From Neckera pumila (Eukaryota; Streptophyta; Bryopsida; Hypnales; Neckeraceae), in the NCBI GenBank assembly GCA_963969595.1, contig OZ018413.1, positions 12,451,711 to 12,515,710 of the forward strand: a DNA stretch of 64,000 nucleotides, read 5' to 3'. How positions within the stretch are numbered: the first letter of the stretch is position 1; every line of letters begins with the position of its first letter. The notes beneath the pieces were generated by a model, which worked only from the letters and a program-made list of their open reading frames with translations, was not told where the DNA came from and searched no databases. Positions 38,264 to 49,237 of this stretch are shown one piece after another. The position numbers and the translations under genes are program-made.

Positions 38264-39523
38264 ATGGAGGTTCTTCGTATGTCCTCGTCATGGAGCTCCA
38301 GCAGCCGCAGCGCGCTCGCGACCACTTCAGGATCCAAGTGGAGGTCAGGGACGGCGTTCTGCGCTAGTATCCAAATGAAGGCCGAGGACGCTTCACGAGG
38401 AGTTTGTCAGTCTGGTGGGGGATCTGCTTGTGTGAGGCGAAGTGAGAAGAACAAGGCGTTGCGAACGGTGCGTGTGTTTTGTAGCTACGGCGATGAGCGG
38501 GGGAGTCTTGTGTTGCCTGGTGATCAGGTGGAGAGTGATAACGGGGGCGGGAACGGCAGGTTCATAGGCGGCGAAGGTGGCGACGACGATGGTGGGGGTG
38601 GTGGCGACAGCAACAACGACGGCGGAGATTCCGAGGAGGAGCGTGAGTTTGGGGTTTTGTTAAATTGGGAGCAAGTCGCAAAAGAGTTAGAAATCCGAGG
38701 TGGGTTCGTCTTACCTTCCGACATGGCGGAAGCCGCGAGAACAACTGGTATCCGGGAGCTTCTTCTCGAACGCTACATTGAGCTTCAGAACGGCCCACTT
38801 GGGAGATATGTTCGTAGCAACGCCATGCTCCGGAACCGTCTCTTAGCCGACCCTGCGTTCCTGTTCAAGGTTTTCACCGAAATCGCCATCGACTCCGGGT
38901 GCGCCACCTTCGCGGAGGTTCAGAAGCGAGGGAAAGACTTCTGGAACGAATTCGAGCTCTACCTTTCGGATCTCGGCGTGGGAATCGTCTTGGACATCGC
39001 TCTGGTCGGGATGCTCGCGCCATATGTTTCCTTCGGGAGAGCCGCTTCCGGTGGAGGTTCCCGAGCGCGTCTTTCCCGTGCCATTCAAGCGCTTCCGAGT
39101 AGTATCTTTGAAGCAGCCCGCCCGGGGCGTGCTTTCAGCGTCGAACAGAGAGGGATGGCGTTTGTTTACAAAGCCGTGCAATATGGAATCGCAGGGTTTA
39201 GTTGTGGTGTCGTGGGGCAAGGGATCGCGAGCTCGATTATGACGCTGAAACGCAAGTTCCGACCTGCAGGGGGACAGCATGAGGAGGAAGTGGCGGTGCC
39301 GTCCATTTTTAAGAGTGCTGCGCTGTGGGGGGTGTTCATGGGGGTCTCGTCCAACACGAGGTATCAGATCATCAACGGCTTGGAGCGCGTGGTGGAAAGC
39401 TCGCCAGTGTCGCGACGGGTGCCACCTGTTGCGCTTGCCTTCACGGTGGGAATCCGGTTCGCTAACAACATTTACGGGGGAATGCAGTTTGTAGATTGGG
39501 CGAGGCTCGCCGGGGTTCAGTAA
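38264..39523 (+). CDS. RETICULATA-RELATED protein (DUF3411), chloroplastic
   Basis: Plant RETICULATA-RELATED proteins are DUF3411 membrane proteins of the plastid envelope that influence leaf mesophyll development; their biochemical role is unknown. This intronless frame gives 419 aa from ATG 38,264. The first 50-60 residues are Ser/Ala/Arg-rich with few acidic residues, as in a transit peptide. A Gly/Asp/Asn-rich low-complexity stretch follows (about residues 95-125). From about residue 130 comes the conserved domain, starting LNWEQVAKELEIRGGFVLP, then LAD-PAFLFKV, FWNEFELYLSDLGVGIVLD with a hydrophobic segment (LVGMLAPYV), QRGMAFVYKAVQYGIAGF, and a C-terminal region with SSNTRYQIINGLE and ANNIYGGMQFVDWARL. 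Several hydrophobic helices suit a multi-pass membrane protein. It resembles the RER3/RER4 branch, but the exact member is not resolved. An in-frame TTG 30 bp upstream is unlikely to be the start. Confidence 0.9.
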   Translation: MEVLRMSSSWSSSSRSALATTSGSKWRSGTAFCASIQMKAEDASRGVCQSGGGSACVRRSEKNKALRTVRVFCSYGDERGSLVLPGDQVESDNGGGNGRFIGGEGGDDDGGGGGDSNNDGGDSEEEREFGVLLNWEQVAKELEIRGGFVLPSDMAEAARTTGIRELLLERYIELQNGPLGRYVRSNAMLRNRLLADPAFLFKVFTEIAIDSGCATFAEVQKRGKDFWNEFELYLSDLGVGIVLDIALVGMLAPYVSFGRAASGGGSRARLSRAIQALPSSIFEAARPGRAFSVEQRGMAFVYKAVQYGIAGFSCGVVGQGIASSIMTLKRKFRPAGGQHEEEVAVPSIFKSAALWGVFMGVSSNTRYQIINGLERVVESSPVSRRVPPVALAFTVGIRFANNIYGGMQFVDWARLAGVQ

Positions 39524-40477
39524 GCTCCAATTTTGTTCGCAAATTCAATATTTTACATTGAATTCTAACGAAAGCCATGGCGCGCTTCCATCTTGGATGC
39601 CTTGAGGCCATGGTATGCTGAGGGAGAGGTTTAGGGTTTAAGGCTCTGCGCTTGAGTTGCAGGGTTTTGCTTGCCTTATGGGAGGTCGTCTATGTCTTGG
39701 AAGCTATTATTTGTTGATCTTTCTAGAATCTTCTTCCAGGAGGCTCTATTACGTAGTAATTGGAAGCTCGTATTAGAGCAGGCGAAGAGGCTTCCCCATG
39801 TCCTCTCTAGTCTCATTACTGATGAGGTTGAGCTCCAAGAACGGATTTCTCATGCATTGCACTGAACCCCTTCTGGTGGGTGCCTGGCATGCTTAGGGAG
39901 TCTTGTAACAATTTTGCAATGCGGTATTAACAATAAGGCAGGAAACCCATTCCCGTGGCTTCCAGCTCTTTAAGTGCTTCTTGTTTGAATGGAATTTTCT
40001 TATGTAGTTGACTGTAGTAACTCTTGCACTGAAATTTGATATCAAATACCTGATGAACGTCTGGCTTGGAGCCAAAAAATAAGGTATCTTGGAATCTTCT
40101 GAAACACTAGAAAGAAATTTATTCTCATTTTCAACTCCAATGGCTTAAGTTACATGTCCTATGTAATCCGCATGAAGACCTTTCAACCGATTGTCTTGCG
40201 CATCTCACCCGTACCTCACAATTGAGGGCTTCCAAATGCACTCACTTGAGTTCACAACTAACTCATAAGTTGTCCTATCATAAGTGTATACAACAGTTGG
40301 CAGATACTTAGGATATCCAGGGAATGCGCACTCAGAGAGTTGAGTGAAGCAACTTTGGTGGTAGTGCCGGTACCTCAATAAGATCTTTTCGCTGTTGTGG
40401 CCACTCTAGCGCTTTCGGAAACCCGATTCATTTGCTATTCGTAAGAATCTCTGGATGTTACAGTCGAGAGTTCAAAT
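39524..40477. other. 3' flanks between two convergent genes
   Basis: The RETICULATA-RELATED gene (plus) and the JMJD7-like gene (minus) point at each other here. The interval holds their 3' untranslated regions; no further gene is recognised. Frames at 39,671-39,865 and 39,893-40,075 show no domain. Confidence 0.45.
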
Positions 40478-42415
40478 TCAAAAGTTCGAACCTGGAGGAA
40501 TCTTCTCCGATTCTAACGAATTTGAAGTGAGAGACTCCACGAGGTTGAAATAAGCATACTTCATATCAAATTGCATGTCATACCCTGCAGATGAATTCCA
40601 AGGTCAATGAAAGAGAAATAACAAAGGAAACAGATATGGTAGTCTATGACATCAAGCCACAACGTAGTTCTTTTTTGGCGTTTTATTATCATCAAGATAT
40701 GTTTTCCAGCCAAAGGGCAGCGAACTTACAGTAATTGACAGCAATGGTACGACCTTCTGAGTCCGGACTCTGGCGCACATGATGAAACCACATGCTCGGC
40801 CTGTATTCCAAAAGTAACAGACACAAATTAGAAACAACAAGTAGCAAATTTAGCTAACTACTGCACAAGTTGAGTCACTTTACTTTCATTTCCACTTCCA
40901 CCAATGCAGTTGACTCCCTGATTTTGGACAATTAAACTAACAATGGCAATACCAATGGTTTGAAGGGCTAAATGTGCCCGCACAAACAAGGGAGCAGCAG
41001 TTAACAGATTTCAGAACCTAACTAAAGGTTAATTAACTTTCAAACAAGCTCATGGACCTTAACACCCCAGTTAGCTAATCGACACTACTTGGTAGGTGCA
41101 GGATTGCAACTCAAAATAAGAAAACTTGTAGTTTTCAAACAAGCAACTGACCACTCGCATACTCAACTAGGCAACTTGGCGTTTACAACACAAAGAAACC
41201 GAAAAGGACCGGACACCTATAAGTGAAATGACTATGAAATTTGCTACGTACAGGTAGAGTAGCTCTCCGGCTCCCACCGTGCATTCAAAGACTGGGGGAC
41301 CTTCAAAGTAACGCGGAAACTGAGCTTGGGCTTTCTGTAGCTCCGAATCCCTTCGGCAGGGGTCTACACTGACCCACGGCACCCAGGAAGTTGGAATCGC
41401 CTGCTTCAGCACCAAACTCCCACTGTCCTGCAGGCATAAAGAAGCTGCAGCCAGAAACTCATTATTCAACTTAGCCAAGAGACACCCTCTGTACACGAAA
41501 ATGACATCAGACACCCTCTGTTGATTCTTCGAATTGAGCTTGAACATCATACACACTAAACCCTAAACCCTAAACCCTAGAAGTCAACTACCATCTCAAC
41601 TTCCAAAGAATGAGTAGAATGGCACGAATCAGCTCAACTTACAAAGAATCAACAGTACAATGTAAAGCACCTTGTCCACTATGTTACAGAACACACACAC
41701 ACACACACCAAGCGAATTCAAAAAAACGATATAAATCCACGAGAGCTCGAAAACTAACCGTCCGTTCATACTTCGCCACCGGATACTTCTTCACATACAT
41801 CCGGTGCACATCCGTCGGCGGCACCAACGTAAACCGCTTCTCCCCCGCCACCACCGCATACAGATTCTCATAATGATCCTTATGAAACGACGTCACACTC
41901 TCCTCACTCCCAATCCACAAATTCACCGCCTCCGGCTTCCCACCAAACGCCACACTCGCCCACTCAATCTCCCCATCGGCATCTCCTTCCAACTCCCCAA
42001 ACTCCTCCGAGAAACAATTATTCTGCTGCTGCAAATAGGCCACACTCCTCTCCATCGTCGAGCTCCTCAGTACATGCTGAAGCGCCTCAGGAAACGGCAA
42101 AACCTCCACGAGCGCACTTGCAAAGACTTCGTTGTTTACCACGGCGTCAGCTCTCCCGTCGGGCGTGAAATGGCAGGAGACAGAGGAGTGAGCGAGCTTG
42201 GAAGTTAAGTAAGAGTTTGTCCATGAGTGGAGAGCGGGCCAGTGGTCGATGGCGTGGGAGATGATGCAAGGGCGGTTGGGGAGGACGAAGTCGCGGAGGA
42301 AGTGGAGGGGGTCGGGGGGGCCGTGGGGGAGGCGGGGGATAGAGCCCGTGGTGCCGAGGGAAAGCTCACGAACCTCCAGGGAGAGGGAGTCGAGAAGAGA
42401 AGTGGTCGTGGACAT
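40478..42415 (-). CDS. JMJD7-like JmjC-domain 2-oxoglutarate oxygenase
   Basis: A Fe(II)/2-oxoglutarate oxygenase of the small JmjC class. Human JMJD7 hydroxylates a lysine in the DRG GTPases; the likely Arabidopsis relative is JMJ32, reported as a histone demethylase, so the substrate here is open. Exons (minus): 42415-41759, 41427-41252, 40800-40730 and 40584-40478, all GT-AG and in phase, giving 336 aa. Iron-binding residues are visible: H178 and D180 in SFHKDHYENLY, and the distal His in LPSMWFHHVRQ (residues 284-285). The N-terminal PHGPPDPLHFLRDFVLPNRP and the C-terminal NYWYDMQFDMKYAYFNL are typical of JMJD7. Length compares well with the human protein (316 aa). The second and third introns cut the distal His exon (71 bp) out as a very short exon. 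No transit peptide is obvious. Product call is firm; exon edges are inferred. Confidence 0.92.
41557..41580. repeat. Short telomere-like CCCTAAA repeat in JMJD7-like intron 1
   Basis: Three tandem CCCTAAA-type units lie in intron 1 (41,428-41,758) of the JmjC gene. This is the Arabidopsis-type plant telomere unit. So short a run is an interstitial telomere-like repeat (telo-box type), not a telomere. An (AC)n run at about 41,693-41,708 is in the same intron. Confidence 0.8.
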
Positions 42416-42469
42416 GGTTTTTTGCTACAGAAATGCTTGCGAAATGAATCCGTAGTGCTTGTACGACAC

Positions 42470-42690
42470 GAGGAAGTGGATCTCGTGGAAATGCAGTAAG
42501 GAAATTCGCACGGAATCACCAAGAGCGTTAAACCCTAAAACTCCAAGGCCGAATTAATTGGCAACAGAAATGGCTGCGGGAATTGTGTGTGGGGGTGGTG
42601 GTGTAGGGCACGACGAATTGAATTTTGTGGAAAACAGCAAGGAAATGCGACACAATCGGCTAGAGCGTAAAATCCTAATCCGAAAACCGA
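42470..42690. repeat. Diverged tandem duplication in the JMJD7-like 5' flank
   Basis: About 75 bp at 42,462-42,540 (cacgaggaagtggatctcg through gttaaaccctaaaact) recurs in diverged form at 42,608-42,685 (cacgacgaattgaattttg through cgtaaaatcctaatcc). Both copies include telo-box-like aaaccctaa motifs common in plant promoters of growth genes. Confidence 0.5.
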
Positions 42691-44030
42691 AAATCGTGAA
42701 CCCTAATCGTGCGAGGGCGAAGTGTGAACTGTGAAGTGTAGACCAGGCACATTGAGGCTTGGCTAACAGTGTATACCGATACCTCTTTAATGTCACCTTC
42801 TCTGCTCTATTTGAACTTTTTATTATCACCTTCTCTGCCCTTGTCGAATGTTTCCGTTCAAAAGTCACTTTGTAATTTTGTAATTTGAAATTTTGTTTTA
42901 TCAACACGTGTCGAGTATGGGTTTCAAAGCCACTTGGCAGTGAGCCCAGTGCTCCTCAAGCATGCTTCACTAAGCTTAAGTTTAAACCCTCTTCTCCTTT
43001 TCTGCATCACCACAGCACTTCAGTTGGCTTGCATTTGCGATTGATCGAGCACAGTCGGAGCTGCCCACAAGCGTTCAAGGTACTCTTCTTCCCTGTCTAC
43101 AGCGAACTAATTCCAAGCATTTTAGCCATTTCGCATGCAAGTTTTTTCTCAACTGTTGGTGAAGGTATTTGGTCTAGAGTTATGTTCAAGGATTTTGTTT
43201 CAGGACGGCTTCACTGTATGACTAAGTTAAGTTGGCTCGTGACCCACCGATCGAGTTTGTGCTTATCTTCGCGTTGCAGATTTAATTAGCGAAACATATT
43301 TTAGCTGTACTCTAAGTTAGACCATGTGTGCCTTCAACCGAGCAATTGAAGGTCAGTTGGGTCGCGAACAACATTCTTGAACTGGTGTAATTAACAACAC
43401 CTGGATAGTCTTAAATGTTTTGATGCTTTGCGTTATTCACAAGAGTTTTTTCCTTCTTGGCCTCTCTGCTTGCTCTCTCTGGAACCACAATTAGCTTCAT
43501 ATCCTGTGCGAACTGTGTTTTTGATACGAGGAATTTCTCCTGAAAGCCGCTGAAATAAGCATTGGCCTGGGACTCGGCGGAAAGGAATGTTGTGTAATTT
43601 TTGTATGAAAGGCAAGAGAAAATGGAGCTGTATTGAACGAGTTCTGAGTTCTTAAGTCCTCGTGATATCTTTCCTAAATCAAGCGTTAGACTATTTTTAA
43701 AATGCTCCTTCCTACAACTAACGAAGGGTATGTTCCTTCCTCTGTAGAGAAGGCTACAACCAAATAAACTGCCACGAATAGAATTGTAGCATGATGTGGT
43801 AGTGTTCATTGGTTGCAGGTTGTCGATACACATGGCTTACAGCCATGAATTAGATTGTATTTTGAAGAACATGTTGACCACAATTTAAGGAGACAATGTA
43901 CCTTATTTAAACATTAATGTATATCTGAAGGCTATGACAGTAAGTTTTCGTTTCGAGTAAACACACTATGGTAGGGTTGGAGCTTGAAATCGATGCTTAC
44001 AGTGGGATTCGGTAAACAGGGTGATACAAA
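42691..44030. other. Intergenic; probable leader exons of the 44.0 kb gene
   Basis: From about 42,960 composition is gene-like, and splice-like sites occur (for example caag-gtactc near 43,080 and ttcag-gacgg near 43,203), so part may be a spliced 5' leader of the small gene at 44,031. A minus-strand frame of 140 aa at 43,411-43,833 has no recognisable domain and is left unassigned. Confidence 0.35.
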
Positions 44031-44258
44031 ATGCAGGGTGTACAAGGTGGAGGAGGTCCTCCAAAACCAGATCCCAGCAAGCTGGAATCGGAAGCATCGA
44101 AGGAGATGCGGAAAGCAGGCTTTGACAGAGCCCAAGCGGAAGACAGGCAAAAGCAAGGGGTGGTGGAAACGGTTCAAGCACATGCATCCCACATCAAAGA
44201 CAAGGCTGCAGAGACGATGGACAAAGTTGGGGCAACCGTGAAGAACGCTGTCACGTAG
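44031..44258 (+). CDS. Small hydrophilic LEA-like protein, 75 aa
   Basis: An open frame from ATG 44,031 to TAG 44,258. The N-terminus is Gly/Pro-rich (MQGVQGGGGPPKPDP), then a continuous Ala/Lys/Glu/Gln-rich amphipathic helix with SHIKDKAAETMDKVGATVK near the end. This resembles group-3-type LEA and related stress proteins, which protect membranes and proteins during water loss, but it is too short and simple for a family assignment. No Cys or Trp is present, and there is no signal peptide or membrane segment. Composition is clearly above the AT-rich background. Upstream coding exons cannot be excluded. Confidence 0.55.
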   Translation: MQGVQGGGGPPKPDPSKLESEASKEMRKAGFDRAQAEDRQKQGVVETVQAHASHIKDKAAETMDKVGATVKNAVT

Positions 44259-44881
44259 GCATCATATGTTGGAGTGTGCAGCTGAGCTTTGGATTTGATT
44301 TCCATGAGTAAATATTGGTACAGGAATGAGAGTTTTGTAACTAGACTGCACCCAGACCTAGTTTGTTTTGCAGTTTGGTAGTGCTAAGTTATGTGATCAA
44401 GATCAGGATTCAGGGTTTTTGTGGACAATCTGTGATTTTCGATGGTCTTGGTGAACTTTTTGTGCAATCGTATAAAGTCTCAGTGAACTTATTTCTTCAA
44501 ATTCTTCATGGCTACAGTGCGGATCTTGCATGTTTATCAGTGAATTTGCAAATTGAAATTGAAATAGTAGGTTTGTACTTTTCTTGGATGATGCTTGATT
44601 TTATGGAGAGACTGAACATCGTAGTTTTTGTTGCGAACTTGATCATCACAATGTTTCCTGTAAGTCATAATCTTCAAGAATCTTTGAAAGTCAATTGAAA
44701 TTTTTGGGCGTTTTTAAGAAGTTTTGGGTCAAGAAACATCTTTTAAGTACTAGGAAAATCTCAAAATGTTATAAAAGTGGAGAATGTTCATCGAGATGAG
44801 AGATTAAATTTAACTCTATAAGGACGGAGGAGCCTGTGATCATGCTGTCAAACTTCAAGGATCTTCAACCTGTATGTTCCT
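44259..44881. other. 3' flank of the LEA-like gene
   Basis: Likely 3' untranslated region and flank. A 111-aa plus-strand frame at 44,363-44,698 is AT-rich with no recognised domain and is treated as non-coding. Confidence 0.4.
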
Positions 44882-45328
44882 ATAAGGTAGACGAGCCCAT
44901 TGTGGTCAGATGACCCATAGTGGACACCTAATGACCCCATGACAGTTTTTTTGGCCACAATCAATGTCTAACCTGACACCAATGGAGTGATTAGTGACCT
45001 CATTAGGAACACTTGCTTTTTCAGTGTAAATCATTGTAGGAAGTGACTTTTTATGGCATTCTACATTAGAAATTATTGTGACCACTTTAGGTAATTAAGA
45101 AGAGCATATTGGATACACTTTTTGTTGGTTATAGGGTATTCTACTAACTCTTTTGGACAGATCACTTCAGAAATTCAGAACTAATTCATACTTGGTCCAA
45201 AAAATATAATTTCAAATGTCCTCACTCTCTCTCACACTTGTCTTTGTGTAGAAAAACATTTGAAAATTTTCAGCAACGACATGAGGGTAGACTCCTAATT
45301 CTGACCACAATGGGCTGGTTTACCTTAT
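44882..45328. mobile_element. Inverted-repeat element, 447 bp
   Basis: The left end ATAAGGTAGACGAGCCCATT (continuing gtggtcaga) and the right end in reverse complement, ATAAGGTAAACCAGCCCATT (also continuing gtggtcaga), form terminal inverted repeats of about 29 bp with two mismatches. The interior has no coding capacity. Target duplication is uncertain (AT is possible). Superfamily is not assigned. Confidence 0.7.
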
Positions 45329-48198
45329 GTGAATGAGTTTGTTTTTGTTTTTGTTTTTGAGAGATGAAATGGCACGCCATCAATAATTAATAAAACGTTT
45401 ATAATTTGTGGAGATTTGAAATTACCATGAATTTGTGAAGAAAATTTATAAAAAAATATAAAATTTTCTTAAGAAACTTGCCACATTTAACTACTTCTGG
45501 ACTTTTGAAAGTCCAAAATTAATAATGGTCTTCAACAAAAAAAAAAAATTGATCATCAAGAGATAGTGCAAAACATTAGGAGATCTATCCAAAACATCCA
45601 GAAATCTATACAAATATCAAGAGATCTGTACAAACATCATGGGATTCTACAATTTCACGATGTTTTGTCCAAAATTCATTAAATAGTCCAAAAGTAGTTA
45701 AATGTGGCATATTTAAATATTCTCAATATTTATTGTAGTTTTAGAGTGTAGAAAGTGTTAATGTTTTTGTTTTTGTTTTTGTTTTTGAGAGATGAGTGTT
45801 TTTGTTTATTTTCTAAAATTTGATACTTGTAATAGGAATGGCAATTTTGGAGCAGTTTTGGTGAACACATAGTCTAAAAAATTGAAGGGGTCAAACAATT
45901 GTGTACATTTTTATAGATTTACAAATCCAAAAGTGAGAAAGGGAAGGAGAATATGAACCATTGCTACCATGGTAACTTATTATTTATATTAGACTGACCA
46001 CTCTATCTTTGCCCTTCAGTTGTTGCAAATTCAACGAGCCTTAGTTTTAGGATAGCTAAAATTTTTTGCTTCACAATTCTCTTCATATCATTCTTCAAAG
46101 TTGACAATCTCATTTGATGTCTACAACTAACCTCCTTGCACCAAATTGGTTGCCCCATCTTCCTTATCTTTATTTCAACAAGCTTTAGTTTTAAAAAAGT
46201 TAACTTACTCATTCTATGATAATTTATTGTTAATGCACTAACTTATTATTAAAATGTGTTAAATTGATATAAAACAAGCCAAACTAATATGAATCCTACC
46301 AACTTACTATAAAATTACTAATTTACTTTTATTTCTTCAATTTCAATGTATTTACCATTGTGTCAATCGCCTAGTCTTTGTCCTAACAATGCTAATTAGA
46401 TTTGAAATTTTGAAATTTTGAAATTTTGAAAATTTCTATTATTTAATTCTCAATTTATAATCATTATGCTTACTATTTTTTTATATCCCTAATACAACTC
46501 TAATGTCATTTCCTACTAGTAATATTTTATTCTCACTTTCTCTCCATTTTACCATTTTACTTGGTAAAACAATAACTAACATAATGAATAAAAGAGTCTC
46601 ACTTGTACTCATAATAGCACACTATGAAAATGGATTGCAAAAATAATCACCAATATCTATTGCTAGCTGCTCGATTTCCTTGCTCAAGCCAACAATCAAG
46701 TTTGCCCATAAACATGGCAATGTTAAGCACTAGGCAGCCAATTTACTATACAAAGTTTGCCCAATTACATGACAGAATTGCTCACATTACAATGCCTACA
46801 CTAAAATTGGTAAATAGTGTTGGGTGATAATTAGTGTTGTTCCCTGTTTTTTACCCCCAATACTATTTTCCAACTTATGTGTAAATAGTGTTGGGGCACT
46901 TAACTCCCATTGTCAAACTCTCAAATTTCCGCCTCCCGCCATCAAATTCAACTCTGTCCTCTACAAATTGGAATTTGTTGTGAATAGAAAACATTTAGAA
47001 GCAATGAGAAAGGGTTTGGGGATGTGTGATTGGATCAGAACAAACTCTGAACTCTGAGGGCATCGTGACACAGTGTGTGGGAGGGAGGGAAGAGTGGCAG
47101 CAACGGAAGTGAATTTTTTTTTAATCTTTTTTGGGCACCAACTAGTCTTTGAAGAGCTCATGGTCTGTGACTCCACACCTTCGCTTGGGCCCGACAGCTT
47201 GTTGTTGGATATAACAGCTGGCATGGAGGAAGATCCCCTTGAGTTCCATACGAGGATGAATGCATGCAGCTTCAGTTCTGCCAGGGCCTGTACAACAGCA
47301 CATACAGATAAGAAAATCAAGCTTCCCAAGGTGAAGAATCGAGTGCACAGCAATGAATATTTATGGATCTGCAGTAGAATTGGTTGCTACTGTGTAACAT
47401 ACTTACTTCAATAAGTTGCTCAGAGCATCTAAGTGACAACGCTGATAAGTGAACCTTTCAACTACATTTTTTTTATAGAGCTAAAATAGTCTTAGAATGC
47501 GTAAATAATGATTTAACACTAACCTTGCAAATCACAATTAGTGTTAGGTGGGACAAATAGTATTGCCAACACTGTTTATCAATTTTAGTGTAGCATTGCT
47601 TACGGTGCTTGGCATTGTGAGATTTTTCATTTACAAATTGGCAGGGCTGTCTGCCCATGCTTAATGCAACGAGAGGCCTCCCATCAACAATCTCCAAACT
47701 AGCTAAAATTAGCTGAGTTTCTACCAAAAAATCCTTGTGCTACTAGTACATTTTTAAAAAAGGCCTTTTATGGAGACTTTTAAGCCAAAACTGCAATAAA
47801 CAATGGAATTTGATAGCCAATTTGCAACTTCCTCTACATTGGAATTAACATCTATTTAGACAAATTTGTATTCTAGTACTCCCAATAATCCTTCACAACT
47901 TGCAAAATCTTTTCTTTTCTATTTTTTTTCCTTTGATACTACTTACTCTCAAGCTAGCCAAAGTTGAAGCCTGTTTGTCTCAAAGGTAGCATATTGCACT
48001 AAATTCCATAAACTAGTTCTGGGATCACTACCTCCTACTATATGGTAATGCCTTTCTAAAGTACGTTTACATGGAACAAGAAGAACTAAATGTCAGGAAA
48101 CAAATCAAATTACCCAAAGCAATCAATGCCATCATATAACGATGTGGGAATACAATGAATCTACTGCCTTGTACCACGATAGAGGTTGAGCATTGTAG
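45329..48198. other. AT-rich intergenic with simple repeats; no gene supported
   Basis: Two runs of (TTTTTG)n lie at about 45,340-45,358 and 45,764-45,787, each followed by gagagatga, so they are probably duplicates of one small unit. A gaaattttgaaatttt run lies at about 46,398-46,435. Frames on both strands at 46,961-47,414 are GC-richer, and one minus frame begins with a hydrophobic, signal-like stretch (MLCTRFFTLGSLIFLSVCAV), but they overlap one another and have no recognised domain, so no CDS is called. Confidence 0.4.
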
Positions 48199-48820
48199 TA
48201 CAGTATAGTCGGGTATAGAAACCTTACGAACTTTTCAGGCAATTTTCATTAGAAAGTTCATCAACTTCAAGAAGCTCTAGCATGCTCAAAAATGATCCGA
48301 TTTTCAAACTGCCAATCGCATTGGAATTGCAATGAAGTGCACTTCAACTTCACATCAAGTGAAAAATGAATAATTTAAAATCATACAACAATTTGGATGT
48401 CTTTCATACACTATGTACCATTTCATAAAGAACCTTTAGAAGATAGTCAAAGATTTTTGGCAATGGGGTGAAGGAGAAGCAAGAAATCATACAAGAAATT
48501 CAAGTGGTATGAGATCAAGTATCTCTAAAACAATTATGAAGGCTCATTTCTAATATGGACCATTAAATACTAGTTGTAATTTTCACAAATGGTGGCAACA
48601 CTAGATGGTAGATAGTGTATAGAAAACATCAAACTTTTTGTATGATTTTCAGTTACACATGTGTATTTGCAATGATGATAAAGTAGACTTAAGTGTGATG
48701 CCAATGCAATTTACAACTTGAAATTCCGTTCATTTTTGAGCATACACCGGCCTCCCAAAGTTCACCAAATCTCAACAGGATGCAAAAATTCGTAAGGTTC
48801 CTGTACCCGACTGTACAGTA
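48199..48820. mobile_element. Fold-back element with about 200-250 bp inverted arms
   Basis: The left end tacagtatagtcgggtatag and the right end in reverse complement, tgtacagtcgggtacaggaa, begin inverted arms that continue inward past aaccttacgaa and gctcaaaaatga to aaaatcatacaa (left 48,378; right 48,650). Only about 220 bp in the middle are unpaired. There is no coding capacity. The arms are imperfect, so it is an old insertion. Helitron copy B begins 72 bp to its right. Confidence 0.7.
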
Positions 48821-48891
48821 ACCTTGACCAGTGCAAGGGCCAGACCCTTGGCTATCAAGCTTCCACGGGGTCCCTGCTCCTTCATGGTACA

Positions 48892-49237
48892 CTAGTGTGA
48901 CCCTGTGCCGTTGGCCCAATTTTCATCCACTTCTAGTTCCACTCCCGGTTCCACTCCCGGTTCCACTCCCAGTAGCAAGAATGCCACCAAAATCAAAGTA
49001 AAAGTAATTTTCTAATTTTTTAATCAATAAATACTTTGAAATTCAATAACTTTTGCACCACCGCTCCAAACGCCACGAAACCAAGCCCGTGCACCCCTCC
49101 TCGCCGAGCCCTTTCCGATGGTACCAAGCACGCGGCCAGGGGATGCACGGTCCGGGAGATCTAAACGTAACAAACAAAACAAACAAACAAAACAAACAAA
49201 CAAACAAACAAACAAAGAGCCAAATTTAAGGTATAGA
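48892..49237 (-). mobile_element. Non-autonomous Helitron, copy B
   Basis: On the minus strand it starts TCTATACCTTAAATTTGGC and ends GGGTCACACTAG, with host A before and T after and no target duplication. It contains a long (AAAC)n run (49,165-49,216 region), the shared core, and about three 12-bp gggagtggaacc units near the 3' end. A GCC-AAC-GGC mini-palindrome lies 11 bases before the terminal CTAG, where Helitrons carry a hairpin; the stem is only 3 bp, weaker than usual. Confidence 0.8.

Noticed and set aside
38524..39494. Frames overlapping the RETICULATA-RELATED gene (up to 145 aa)
   Set aside because: They are shadow frames. The 419-aa frame carries the whole DUF3411 domain.
40470..40500. 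tRNA-like T-loop sequence (gttcgaac)
   Set aside because: It lies at the 3' end of the JMJD7-like gene, and no acceptor or anticodon stems can be drawn around it.
41557..41580. Possible true telomere or chromosome end
   Set aside because: There are only about three CCCTAAA units, inside an intron and surrounded by unique genes.
46961..47414. Signal-peptide-like 130-aa frame (minus) and 113-aa frame (plus)
   Set aside because: The two overlap on opposite strands, neither has a recognised domain, and no splice model favours one.
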